Part shown: positions 1-4,528 of the stretch, in pieces
How the letters are laid out: each line of letters opens with the position of its first letter
How positions within the stretch are numbered: position 1 is the first letter of the stretch
NCBI GenBank assembly: GCA_017419325.1
Contig: JAFOLN010000339.1
Span: 1 to 6,074 of the forward strand
Direction of reading: 5' to 3'
Origin: Clostridia bacterium
GTDB taxonomy: Bacteria > Bacillota > Clostridia > Oscillospirales > RGIG577
Length of the DNA stretch: 6,074 nucleotides
Notes under the pieces: generated by a model
Seen by the model: only the letters and a program-made list of their open reading frames with translations
Databases searched by the model: none
Told to the model about the DNA's origin: nothing
Translations under genes and position numbers: made by a program

Positions 1-57
1 CAGGATAAGGCACCAGGCGTTGTAAAGGGCGGCTATGAGTATCTGAAAAGTGAGCAT
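1..57 (-). CDS. N-terminus of a hydrophobic protein, cut by the window edge
   Basis: An ATG at 57 reading leftward opens a frame that stays open to position 1 and gives 19 residues, MLTFQILIAALYNAWCLIL. They are almost entirely hydrophobic, so this is either a first membrane segment or a signal anchor. The start is supported by a clean GGAGG at 67-63, five bases upstream. The frame is too short to assign a family and no function is proposed. A plus-strand frame is also open from position 1 to 171, but it lacks a visible start and looks less like a protein. The minus-strand reading with its ribosome binding site is preferred. Confidence 0.55.
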   Translation of the reverse strand, partial: MLTFQILIAALYNAWCLIL

Positions 58-62
58 AATTA

Positions 63-67
63 CCTCC
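63..67 (-). promoter_or_regulatory. ribosome binding site of the left-edge gene
   Basis: The minus strand reads GGAGG followed by five bases and then ATG. This site is the main reason for calling the truncated gene at 1-57. Confidence 0.55.
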
Positions 68-174
68 GGCGTCGAATTTCTTCTATATTTATATGCGCCG
101 GCCGCAAAAAAATCCGTTTTTTCGACGGGGTTTTGCGATGTTCCGTTTTCGTCCGCCGCAAGGAGCCGTAAATA

Positions 175-183
175 TGCTATAAT
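175..183 (+). promoter_or_regulatory. extended -10 promoter for the ybaK-like gene
   Basis: TGC-TATAAT is a perfect -10 hexamer with the upstream TG of extended -10 promoters. It lies 21 bases before the ATG at 205. No good -35 hexamer is present at 16-18 bp spacing, which is usual for extended -10 promoters. An AAGGAG follows at 190-195, giving a very short leader. Confidence 0.6.
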
Positions 184-204
184 AGTAAAAAAGGAGCAGA
201 TAAT

Positions 205-681
205 ATGGAATACAAGACTAATGTGATGAGAATACTTGACAAAGAGAAGGCCGAATACGTCCCCCATTCATACGCCGGCACGGGGGCGCTAAGCGGCGCC
301 GAGGCCGCGTCCGCCATGGGCATAGACCCGGACTGCGTATTCAAGACGCTTGTGACCGTTGGCAAGTCGAAGAAGAATTACGTTTTCGTCATACCCGTTC
401 ATGAGGAGCTTGACTTAAAGCGGGCGGCGGCGGCCGTGGGCGAAAAGTCCGTAGAGATGATAAAGCAGAAGGAGCTTCTGCCGCTTACGGGCTACATCCA
501 CGGGGGCTGCTCGCCCATCGGCATGAAGAAGTTCTTTACGACCACGCTCCACGAGAGCGCGAAAACGAAAGAGACCATCACCTTCAGCGCGGGAAAGATA
601 GGCTATATGGTGGAGATGAGCGCGGACACGCTCTCAAAGGTCATAGACTTTTCGTATGGCGACGTTATCGTGCATAAATAA
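205..681 (+). CDS. ybaK: YbaK/EbsC-family Cys-tRNA(Pro) deacylase
   Basis: This 158-residue protein is the full usual length for YbaK. The family hydrolyses cysteine mischarged onto tRNA(Pro) by prolyl-tRNA synthetase, acting in trans in the cytoplasm, and so protects proline codons. Visible signatures are the conserved lysine in VFKTLV (K47, equivalent to the essential K46 of known YbaK proteins), the segment FVIPVHEELDLK (61-72), and the near-invariant GYIHGGCSPIGMKK (96-109) that shapes the substrate pocket. A late GKIGYMVEM block (130-138) completes the single INS/YbaK domain. The start is supported by AAGGAG nine bases upstream. The gene is monocistronic: it has its own promoter and is followed by a hairpin terminator facing a convergent gene. 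The family also contains ProX- and EbsC-type relatives, but the Cys-tRNA(Pro) subtype fits best. Confidence 0.92.
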   Translation: MEYKTNVMRILDKEKAEYVPHSYAGTGALSGAEAASAMGIDPDCVFKTLVTVGKSKKNYVFVIPVHEELDLKRAAAAVGEKSVEMIKQKELLPLTGYIHGGCSPIGMKKFFTTTLHESAKTKETITFSAGKIGYMVEMSADTLSKVIDFSYGDVIVHK

Positions 682-692
682 AGCCGCATATA

Positions 693-726
693 AAAAGGGC
701 CGCCCGTTTTCACGGATGGCCCTTTT
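693..726. terminator. bidirectional terminator between ybaK and the thioesterase gene
   Basis: AAAAGGGCC at 693-701 pairs perfectly with GGCCCTTTT at 718-726, with a further CCG/CGG pairing inside around the loop TTTTCA. T-rich tracts follow on both strands (TTTTGCCTTTTT on plus, TTTTTATAT on minus). It sits between two convergent stop codons at 681 and 742 and can serve both genes. Confidence 0.88.
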
Positions 727-741
727 GCCTTTTTCACCCTT

Positions 742-1179
742 CTAATTTATCGCGACCATGTTGCCGTCTTTGTCAAATTCTATCGGCTTGTTCGGTATGT
801 ACATGGTGGTCACGGCCTTGCAGAGCACTCTGCCGCCCTCGTCCTTTACCTCTATATCGTATGTGGCGGTACGGCGCGTATGGCTCACCTCTTTCGACGA
901 CGCGAACACGCGGCCGCTCTTTGCGGCGGCGACGTATGTTATGTTGGAGGAAAGCGTTACGCAGTGGCTGCCGTATGCGGCAAGGGAGCTGCCCGCCACT
1001 ATGTCCACAAGTCCGAAAAGCACGCCGCCGTGTATGGTGCCCATGAAGTTCAAGTTCTCGTCGGAAACGGTGAACTCCGCTTCTGCGTAGCCCGGCTCCA
1101 TTTTAAGAAGCTTAAGGCCGTTATGCTTTGAAAAGCCGTCGTGCTCATTGAAATACTTTACGAAATAATCAAGATCCAT
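742..1179 (-). CDS. PaaI-family hotdog-fold thioesterase
   Basis: This 145-residue single hotdog-domain protein has the usual length for PaaI/YbgC-like acyl-CoA thioesterases. The signature is IHGGVLFGLVDIVAG: H50-G51-G52 followed by D59, the same nine-residue spacing as the histidine and aspartate of PaaI (H52/D61). The long helix follows HGG, and strands around VTLSSNITYVAAAKSGRVFA and YDIEVKDEGG complete the fold. The family hydrolyses thioesters of CoA-linked acyl or phenylacyl groups in the cytoplasm, usually as a tetramer. The substrate cannot be read from the sequence. Its Shine-Dalgarno AGGTGAGG (1191-1184) contains the TGA stop of the upstream dehydrogenase, and only 6 bp separate the two genes, so the pair is very likely co-transcribed and translationally coupled. 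The last 15 residues after the IPNKP segment extend beyond the core fold. Confidence 0.88.
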   Translation of the reverse strand: MDLDYFVKYFNEHDGFSKHNGLKLLKMEPGYAEAEFTVSDENLNFMGTIHGGVLFGLVDIVAGSSLAAYGSHCVTLSSNITYVAAAKSGRVFASSKEVSHTRRTATYDIEVKDEGGRVLCKAVTTMYIPNKPIEFDKDGNMVAIN

Positions 1180-1185
1180 TTTACC

Positions 1186-2052
1186 TCACCTTTTTTCATA
1201 ATATTTTATAAGCGCCTGCGTGCCGAGCTCGTCCATGCCCTCGCGGGAGAGCTCCTCATACATGGAGAGCACCCTCCCGAGCACCGAAAGCTCCGCGCCC
1301 ATTTCCTCGGACTCCTCGCAGGCTATCCTCATATCCTTTATAAAATGCTTTACAAAAAAGCCCGGCTCAAAGTCGCCCGAAAGCATCTTCGGGCCCATGT
1401 TCTTCATCTGAAAGCTGCCCGCCGCGCCCTCGCTTATGGAAGAAAGCACGCTTTCCGGTGAAAGACCCGCCGCCCTCGCATACGTTACAGCCTCGCATAC
1501 GGCGGCTATCGTGCCCGCTATGGCAATCTGGTTCGCCATTTTCGTGTGCTGCCCGCTTCCGGGGCCGCCCTGATATACGGCCGCCTTGCCCAGCGCGAGG
1601 AATATGGGCATGCAGGCCTCAAAATCGGCCTCGTCGCCCCCTGCCATTATGGAAAGCGAGGCGTTCTTTGCGCCGATGTCGCCGCCCGATACGGGCGCGT
1701 CCAGCGCATGAAGTCCCCGTTTTTTCGCCTCATTATATATGCGCACGGAAAGCTTCGGGCTTGTGGTTGTCATGTCGATAAGATACGCGCCCCGCTTCGC
1801 GTTCTCTATTATGCCGCCCGGCGAGAAGTATACCTCCTCCACGTCCTTCGGGTAGCCCACCATCGTTATAACGGCGTCGGCGCCCGCCACGCATGAGGCG
1901 ACGTCGGGCCGCCAGGCGGCTCCCGCCGCGACCGCGTCCGCGGCCTTTTTCTTCGTCCTCGTATATACGCTTACGTCATAGCCCGCCTTTATGAGATTTA
2001 CGGCCATGGGGCCGCCCATAACGCCCGTTCCTATAAAAGCGATATTCTTCAT
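1186..2052 (-). CDS. NAD(P)-dependent beta-hydroxyacid dehydrogenase (3-hydroxyisobutyrate dehydrogenase / tartronate semialdehyde reductase family)
   Basis: The 288 residues match the family's usual length of about 290-300. An N-terminal Rossmann fold begins at residue 4 with GTGVMGGPM (G8-x-G10-x-x-G13). Next comes the substrate loop DAPVSGGDIGA (118-128), then the catalytic motif GSGQHTKMANQ with the presumed general acid K171 and N175. The C-terminal helical domain contains FEPGFFVKHFIKDMRIA (228-244), typical of the group. The enzyme interconverts a 3-hydroxyacid and its semialdehyde. Candidate substrates are hydroxyisobutyrate, glycerate/tartronate semialdehyde and 4-hydroxybutyrate/succinic semialdehyde, and the sequence does not settle which. 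Y30-T31-R32 after the second strand suggests possible NADP preference, but weakly. The start is supported by AAGGAGGG four bases upstream. The thioesterase follows in the same operon, hinting at a CoA-thioester intermediate in the pathway. Confidence 0.88.
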   Translation of the reverse strand: MKNIAFIGTGVMGGPMAVNLIKAGYDVSVYTRTKKKAADAVAAGAAWRPDVASCVAGADAVITMVGYPKDVEEVYFSPGGIIENAKRGAYLIDMTTTSPKLSVRIYNEAKKRGLHALDAPVSGGDIGAKNASLSIMAGGDEADFEACMPIFLALGKAAVYQGGPGSGQHTKMANQIAIAGTIAAVCEAVTYARAAGLSPESVLSSISEGAAGSFQMKNMGPKMLSGDFEPGFFVKHFIKDMRIACEESEEMGAELSVLGRVLSMYEELSREGMDELGTQALIKYYEKR

Positions 2053-2084
2053 TGCGCCCTCCTTTTATATCGTTTACAGACCAC

Positions 2085-2113
2085 ATTGTACCACAAAGCC
2101 GGGAAAAATTACA
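2085..2113 (-). promoter_or_regulatory. promoter for the dehydrogenase-thioesterase operon
   Basis: On the minus strand TGTAAT (2113-2108), a 17-bp spacer and TACAAT (2090-2085) lie upstream of the start at 2052, with a TGG immediately before the -10 (extended -10). Transcription would begin near 2078, giving a leader of about 25 bases. The -35 is only a partial match. A 10-bp perfect palindrome, AGCGTACGCT (2113-2122), abuts the -35. Confidence 0.5.
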
Positions 2114-2152
2114 GCGTACGCTCAAAATTCACCGCTTCCGCCCTTTTGGGGC

Positions 2153-2182
2153 TTGTCAAGGCGCGGCGGCGCATGGTACAAT
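2153..2182 (+). promoter_or_regulatory. promoter for desulfoferrodoxin
   Basis: TTGTCA (2153-2158), an 18-bp spacer and TACAAT (2177-2182) with TGG just before the -10. The predicted start is near 2189, about 55 bases before the ATG. The initiation region is overlapped by the perfect palindrome CTTGCGCAAG (2186-2195). Confidence 0.6.
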
Positions 2183-2217
2183 GGGCTTGCGCAAGTTATA
2201 AACAGGGAAGTTTAAAT

Positions 2218-2231
2218 TTTCGGATCCGAAA
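2218..2231. repeat. 14-bp perfect palindrome abutting the desulfoferrodoxin ribosome binding site
   Basis: TTTCGGATCCGAAA reads the same on both strands. Its last A is the first base of the AGGAGA Shine-Dalgarno (2231-2236). In RNA it could form a 5-bp stem with a GAUC tetraloop beside the ribosome site. In DNA it could be an operator. Either role is inference. Confidence 0.5.
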
Positions 2232-2244
2232 GGAGAGATTTCAC

Positions 2245-2628
2245 ATGTCAAAAGAGCAAAAATTCTTTATCTGCAAGCATTGCGGCAACTTTGCCGGCAT
2301 GATCGCATTCAGCGGCGCGCCCATGACCTGCTGCGGCGAGAAGATGACCGAGGTAGTGCCCAACACCACCGAAGCCGCAGGCGAGAAGCACATTCCCACC
2401 GTGAAGCTTGAGGGCGATATCCTCACGGTGAACGTGGGCAGCGTCGATCATCCCATGAGCGAAGAACATTCGATTGAATGGGTATACGTTCAGACCGAGA
2501 ACGGCGGCCAGAGAAGAAAGCTTTATCCCGGTGCGAAGCCCTGCGCAAGCTTTGCGTTGAACGGCGAGAAGCCGCTGGCTGTTTTCGCATACTGCAACCT
2601 CCACGGACTTTGGAAGGCCGACCTTTAA
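2245..2628 (+). CDS. dfx: desulfoferrodoxin, two-iron (class I) superoxide reductase
   Basis: This 127-residue cytoplasmic enzyme reduces superoxide to hydrogen peroxide without making oxygen, a hallmark of anaerobes. The N-terminal desulforedoxin domain carries the FeS4 ligands C10-x-x-C13 and C29-C30. The C-terminal neelaredoxin domain has every catalytic iron ligand: H49 (in EKHIP), H69, H75, C117 and H120 (in CNLHG). The conserved E47 and K48 next to the active site are also present, at the same numbers as in the characterised Desulfoarculus enzyme. The frame is open further upstream to 2086. The ATG at 2245 is chosen because it follows AGGAGA (2231-2236) at normal spacing and starts the typical desulforedoxin N-terminus. 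Electrons normally come from rubredoxin, which is not in this window. The gene has its own promoter and terminator and is probably monocistronic. Confidence 0.97.
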   Translation: MSKEQKFFICKHCGNFAGMIAFSGAPMTCCGEKMTEVVPNTTEAAGEKHIPTVKLEGDILTVNVGSVDHPMSEEHSIEWVYVQTENGGQRRKLYPGAKPCASFALNGEKPLAVFAYCNLHGLWKADL

Positions 2629-2638
2629 TCAAAAATCA

Positions 2639-2669
2639 AAAGGAGCTGCCCCTTTCGGGCGGCTCCTTT
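2639..2669. terminator. bidirectional terminator between dfx and the LysR gene
   Basis: AAAGGAGC (2639-2646) pairs with GCTCCTTT (2662-2669), then a T/G wobble position, then GCCC (2648-2651) with GGGC (2657-2660) around a 5-base loop. T-rich sequence follows on the minus strand (TTTTGATTTTTG) and a shorter ACTTTTCC on plus. The hairpin overlaps the TAA stop of the LysR gene (2670-2668). Confidence 0.87.
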
Positions 2670-3600
2670 ACTTTTCCTCAAGCTTTTTTGCGGCTTCATA
2701 AAGCTTTTCGCAGAAAAGCTTCTCGAATTCCTTTAGCTTATATCCCTTACGGTAAATTATAACGTCCCTGTAATCGTTGTGGGGCACTCTGCACTTCTTC
2801 TCCACAAGGCCGTATCTCTCGAGGCTTTCGGGCGACGCGCGCGACGTCCACATATACGTGCCCGGCACGGAGCCAAGTATCTCGAAAAGATTTCCCCTGT
2901 TGTATATCGATACGGTCTTCCCCAGGCTGTGCCCCGATATGAGCGGCCTGTCCTTATGCTGCGTCTCCGCGGGTATAAAGGCGTCGCCGAAGGTCAGCCT
3001 TGCGAAGGGAAGAAGGTCCTCGTAATCCAAAACGTCCTTGCCTGCCAGCGGATGGTCCTTATGCATAAGCGCGCGGCATTTGAAGGACAGAAGCGGCTTA
3101 TGCGAAAGCCCTCTGTTTTCAAGCACCTGAAAAACATACTGCTCGTCTATCTTCTGGTACCTGAGCACGCCTATGTTGTCAACTCCGTCCCTTACGTTCT
3201 TCACGACCGTAACGGGGTTCGTCTCCATATATTCTATGCCGATGTCGCTGTTAGGGGCGATCTCCTTTAAAAATTCGCAGAAGGCTCCGGCCACATATTC
3301 GCAGCGCACGGAGGACACGGTGAACCTGCGCTTTTTCGCAAGCTTTTCCTTATACATAAGCTCAAGCTCGTCCACCTGCCGCACTATATTGCCCGCCATG
3401 CTTAAAAATTCTTCCCCCTCGGGCGTGGGCACCGCGCCCTGAGGAGTGCGTTTGAAGATGGTTATGCCCACCTGCTCCTCAAGCTCGCGTATGGCGCGGC
3501 TCAGATGCGGCTGACCCATGTAAAGCCGCTCCGCCGCCCGCGATATCGAGCCCGTCTTCTCCACCTCAAGGACATATCTTAGCTGCGCGATATTATTCAT
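2668..3600 (-). CDS. LysR-family transcriptional regulator
   Basis: At 310 residues this is full length for the family. Residues 1-62 form the winged helix-turn-helix. QLRYVLEVEKTGSISRAAE is followed by the recognition segment MGQPHLSRAIRELEEQVG (28-45), and the wing IFKRTPQGAVPTPEGEEF (48-65) is the classic LysR pattern. A linker helix runs to about residue 90 (VDELELMYKEKLAKK). The rest is the two-lobed periplasmic-binding-like effector domain, which normally senses a small metabolite. The start is supported by GGGAG seven bases upstream. LysR proteins usually act on a divergent neighbour, but here the upstream side is a gene-poor stretch and the nearest gene there points the same way. The target is therefore not evident; autoregulation or control of the nearby small transcript are possibilities. 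The effector is unknown. Confidence 0.94.
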   Translation of the reverse strand: MNNIAQLRYVLEVEKTGSISRAAERLYMGQPHLSRAIRELEEQVGITIFKRTPQGAVPTPEGEEFLSMAGNIVRQVDELELMYKEKLAKKRRFTVSSVRCEYVAGAFCEFLKEIAPNSDIGIEYMETNPVTVVKNVRDGVDNIGVLRYQKIDEQYVFQVLENRGLSHKPLLSFKCRALMHKDHPLAGKDVLDYEDLLPFARLTFGDAFIPAETQHKDRPLISGHSLGKTVSIYNRGNLFEILGSVPGTYMWTSRASPESLERYGLVEKKCRVPHNDYRDVIIYRKGYKLKEFEKLFCEKLYEAAKKLEEK

Positions 3601-3632
3601 AGCACCACTCCCGACATATGTTCTTTAATAAC

Positions 3633-3661
3633 ATAATACCGTTTTTTGCGAAACCGCGCAA
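3633..3661 (-). promoter_or_regulatory. candidate LysR promoter with an overlapping dyad
   Basis: On the minus strand TTGCGC (3661-3656), a 17-bp spacer and TATTAT (3638-3633) precede the LysR start by 33 bases. The -35 is weak. The -35 and part of the spacer carry an inverted repeat TTGCG-N6-CGCAA (3646-3661), a plausible autoregulatory site. It does not match the strict T-N11-A LysR box. Confidence 0.35.
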
Positions 3662-3679
3662 GTCAAAAATTTAACAAAT

Positions 3680-3770
3680 ATGTAAAGATAAACACGCAGC
3701 CGTCTGGCTGCGTGTTTATCCTCGCGCACATTTACGCGCAAAACATAGGAGATCCGGAAATGCCCATCCG
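3680..3770 (-). ncRNA. candidate small structured RNA
   Basis: On the minus strand a promoter-like TTGAAT (3804-3799), N16, TACAAT (3782-3777) would start a transcript near 3770. About 50 bases later comes a perfect 15-bp hairpin, GATAAACACGCAGCC pairing with its complement around a 4-base loop (3720-3687), followed by TTTACATATTTG. Directly before it is a smaller stem, GCGCGU-AAAU-GUGCGC (3739-3724). A C-rich GATCTCCTATG lies single-stranded near the 5' end and contains an anti-Shine-Dalgarno-like CUCCU. No protein frame with a ribosome binding site fits. It matches no RNA family I recognise. Alternatively it is an attenuated leader of the LysR gene, or the hairpin is only the terminator of the upstream genes. 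Confidence 0.35.
3687..3720 (-). terminator. strong 15-bp hairpin, terminator-like on the minus strand
   Basis: The arms at 3687-3701 and 3706-3720 are perfectly complementary with a GTCT/AGAC loop. On the minus strand it is followed by a U-rich but interrupted TTTACATATTTGTT. On the plus strand the following sequence (CTCGCGCAC) is not terminator-like, so it should act on leftward transcripts, insulating the LysR gene from the upstream region. Confidence 0.6.
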
Positions 3771-3798
3771 AATATAATTGTAAAGTAATGGCAGCATT

Positions 3799-3835
3799 AT
3801 TCAATAAGAAAAACGGATTGTTTTTCACGATCCGT
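3799..3835 (-). terminator. possible terminator after the SLOG/dinB genes
   Basis: On the minus strand ACGGAT (3835-3830) pairs with ATCCGT (3818-3813) over an 11-base loop and runs into TTTTTCTTATT. The stem is short and the loop long, so it is only moderately convincing. Its place, about 95 bases after the SLOG stop, fits the end of that transcript. Confidence 0.4.
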
Positions 3836-3930
3836 GCCACATAAAAAATTATTACGTTGCCTAATACTTTTTTATTAGTAAATTCTGCGGATTTTCCGGG
3901 AAAGCAATACTCTTTTACGGGGTTTTTGCG

Positions 3931-4461
3931 TTATTTCCCGCTCCACGGTATCAAAACAAGCTCGATTCCCGCTTTTTTCGCATAGTCCACAGTATACTTT
4001 GTGCCGCCCTTTTGACCGGGACGCGGCTCAAAAACGGCTATGAGCCGCTGGGAATTGTCCACCATATATTCGTTCCTTTTATAATATTTCAGCGTAACGT
4101 GACTTCTGTCCTCCTCGGGCGACACAAGGATTCGGTCGTCGGAGGCGTCTATTATTTTTATAAGGCGCGCCTTCTCCGCGTTTGAAAAGTATACGGCGTA
4201 ATCGAGAAACGGAATGGCCAGCACAAGGCTTATATCGTCTCTCTTATGCTTTTTCTTATAAGCGATGACGGCCTCGGCGCACCACATATCCACGCCCGCC
4301 GCGCCGCCCGCGATGAACCGCGTGTAGCCGTCCGAAACGGCGCGCTCTATCGCCTCCGCTATGCGGCCTTTGAGCCTTACGCAGCGCGGGTCTCTCTCGT
4401 CGTATTTCCATGGGAAGGCCTTCGGCCTGTGGCCGCTGAAGCAGCATGTTTTCGTTTCCAT
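3931..4461 (-). CDS. SLOG-superfamily DUF1273 (YpsA-like) protein
   Basis: The 176 residues are close to the usual family length of about 180. The fold is Rossmann-like. An N-terminal CCFSGHRP (6-13) is followed by the nucleotide-binding loop FIAGGAAGVDMWCAE (49-63) with its GG-x-x-G core. Later come the conserved RNEYMVDNSQRLIAV (129-143) and the GGTKYTVDYA (152-161) phosphate-contact motif. SLOG domains are thought to bind nucleotides or nucleotide-derived ligands. The Bacillus relative YpsA affects cell division, but the biochemical activity of the family is unsettled. The frame is open 17 codons further upstream, but the ATG at 4461 is preferred because it directly precedes the conserved domain and follows GGAGG at nine bases. 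It lies 67 bp downstream of dinB on the same strand, with a possible promoter between them. Co-expression with dinB is plausible but unproven. Confidence 0.86.
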   Translation of the reverse strand: METKTCCFSGHRPKAFPWKYDERDPRCVRLKGRIAEAIERAVSDGYTRFIAGGAAGVDMWCAEAVIAYKKKHKRDDISLVLAIPFLDYAVYFSNAEKARLIKIIDASDDRILVSPEEDRSHVTLKYYKRNEYMVDNSQRLIAVFEPRPGQKGGTKYTVDYAKKAGIELVLIPWSGK

Positions 4462-4470
4462 CCCGTTTTT

Positions 4471-4475
4471 CCTCC
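4471..4475 (-). promoter_or_regulatory. ribosome binding site deciding the SLOG start
   Basis: The minus strand reads GGAGG, nine bases, then ATG at 4461. The alternative upstream ATG at 4512 has no comparable site and falls inside the candidate -35 of the local promoter. Confidence 0.7.
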
Positions 4476-4483
4476 GTTCTTTT

Positions 4484-4512
4484 ATTCTACTACCGTTGGC
4501 AGAATATTTCAA
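4484..4512 (-). promoter_or_regulatory. candidate promoter between dinB and the SLOG gene
   Basis: TTGAAA (4512-4507), a 17-bp spacer and TAGAAT (4489-4484) on the minus strand. The predicted start near 4477 leaves only about 16 bases before the ATG, just enough for the GGAGG. If real, the SLOG gene can be expressed without dinB; read-through from dinB is still possible, as no terminator is seen between them. Confidence 0.45.
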
Positions 4513-4528
4513 TATGAAACGCCCGCGC

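Larger units (their letters stand above)
3601..3930. other. 330-bp stretch without a convincing protein gene
   Basis: This AT-rich region between the LysR start and the SLOG stop holds, from right to left on the minus strand, a short terminator-like hairpin, a candidate promoter, two further hairpins and the candidate LysR promoter. A 71-codon frame at 3840-3625 begins with GTG, has no ribosome binding site and runs through the 15-bp hairpin; it is not called. Confidence 0.6.

Noticed and set aside
102..130. Hairpin CCGT/ACGG followed by a run of T on the minus strand before the left-edge gene
   Set aside because: A stem of only four base pairs is too weak to call a terminator, and no leftward transcript is known to reach it.
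1..171. Plus-strand frame open from the left edge to 171
   Set aside because: No start is visible, the residues look unlike a protein C-terminus (basic, low complexity), and the opposite strand has a start with a strong ribosome binding site.
758..2000. Several long plus-strand open frames opposite the thioesterase and dehydrogenase genes
   Set aside because: They are antisense shadows of well-supported genes, lack ribosome binding sites and show arginine/alanine-rich composition typical of the reverse strand of GC-rich coding DNA.
2086..2244. N-terminal extension of the desulfoferrodoxin frame
   Set aside because: It would run through the promoter and leader. The conserved domain begins at the ATG at 2245, which has a good ribosome binding site.
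3611..3624. LexA-box-like CGACATATGTTC upstream of the LysR gene
   Set aside because: The right half and centre match the GAAC-N4-GTTC box, but the left half has two mismatches and the element lies in the leader downstream of the promoter.
3625..3840. 71-codon minus-strand frame in the LysR-SLOG gap
   Set aside because: It begins with GTG, has no Shine-Dalgarno, resembles no protein family I know, and is crossed by a 15-bp hairpin better explained as an RNA structure.
4462..4512. 17-residue N-terminal extension of the SLOG protein
   Set aside because: The upstream ATG lacks a ribosome binding site and overlaps a promoter-like sequence. The residues are charged and unlike the family N-terminus.
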